A stretch of DNA of 64,000 nucleotides from Halocaridina rubra (lineage: Eukaryota; Arthropoda; Malacostraca; Decapoda; Atyidae), in assembly GCA_037179515.1 (NCBI GenBank), contig JAXCGZ010003843.1:55001-119000 (forward strand), in the 5' to 3' direction. A model generated the notes under the pieces. The model searched no databases, was not told where the DNA came from, and saw nothing but the letters and a program-made list of their open reading frames with translations. Positions 1 to 64,000 of the stretch are shown here, one piece after another; the stretch's first letter is position 1; each line of letters begins with the position of its first letter. The translations under genes were made by a program, and so were the position numbers.

Positions 1-104
1 TGCAAAGTGTTGTGAGATGCATAACTGCGGACAGAAAGTGATAATCCCAAACACTACCACTAAAGCCTTTACATTTCAAACTCACCCCAAAAATTTGTTT
101 TCAG

Positions 105-64000
<63,896 letters not shown>

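Overview
This 64 kb window is arthropod nuclear DNA, most likely from a decapod crustacean. The evidence is one long, intron-rich muscle gene, AT-rich introns packed with long (AT)n, (CT)n and (CA)n microsatellites, and several non-LTR retrotransposon copies sharing the same 3' tail. The species cannot be fixed from the sequence. A crayfish or lobster relative is my best guess, because the protein carries the 71-residue and 34/68-residue repeats I recall from published crayfish I-connectin.

Essentially the whole plus strand is the middle and downstream part of a single giant titin-like gene, sallimus (sls, invertebrate connectin). Neither its first nor its last exon is in the window. Positions 105-8377 hold 20 tiny PEVK-like exons of two alternating kinds (26 residues and 28-29 residues), made by tandem duplication of a roughly 0.7 kb exon-pair unit. 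Positions 9703-11449 hold two larger exons that together encode four copies of a roughly 100-residue, probably helical repeat that I do not recognise. Two small exons follow (12140-12220 and 16621-16665).

Positions 23073-46028 form one uninterrupted exon of 22,956 nt (7,652 codons). It is a mosaic of repeat arrays: about 29 units of 32 residues, about 19 aromatic-rich units of 55-60 residues, seven units of 71 residues, degenerate units near 70 residues with an EKEG motif, fifty units of 34 residues, and a Lys/Glu-rich PEVK segment. All exons to this point, and the next small exon, are class 1-1, so any of them could be skipped without a frameshift.

Downstream, positions 50120-50564 encode an SH3 domain split by an intron. 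Positions 52608-64000 encode a tandem array of I-set immunoglobulin domains (seven complete, the eighth cut by the window end), with introns in phases 0, 1 and 2. In the muscle model for this family the elastic part spans the I band, while SH3 and Ig modules dock to sarcomeric partners. The window is thus the spring and the start of the distal Ig anchor.

Introns carry a nearly intact CR1/L2-like LINE (54768-57719, one internal stop), a second 3' fragment and tails of the same family, a heavily decayed RTE-like LINE (about 50870-52480), a hAT-like MITE (21399-21707), another terminal-inverted-repeat element, and three large foldback (hairpin) elements. No second host gene, tRNA, rRNA or CRISPR array is supported. 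Exon borders were placed by eye from AG/GT sites, frame continuity and homology between repeats; no transcript evidence was available.
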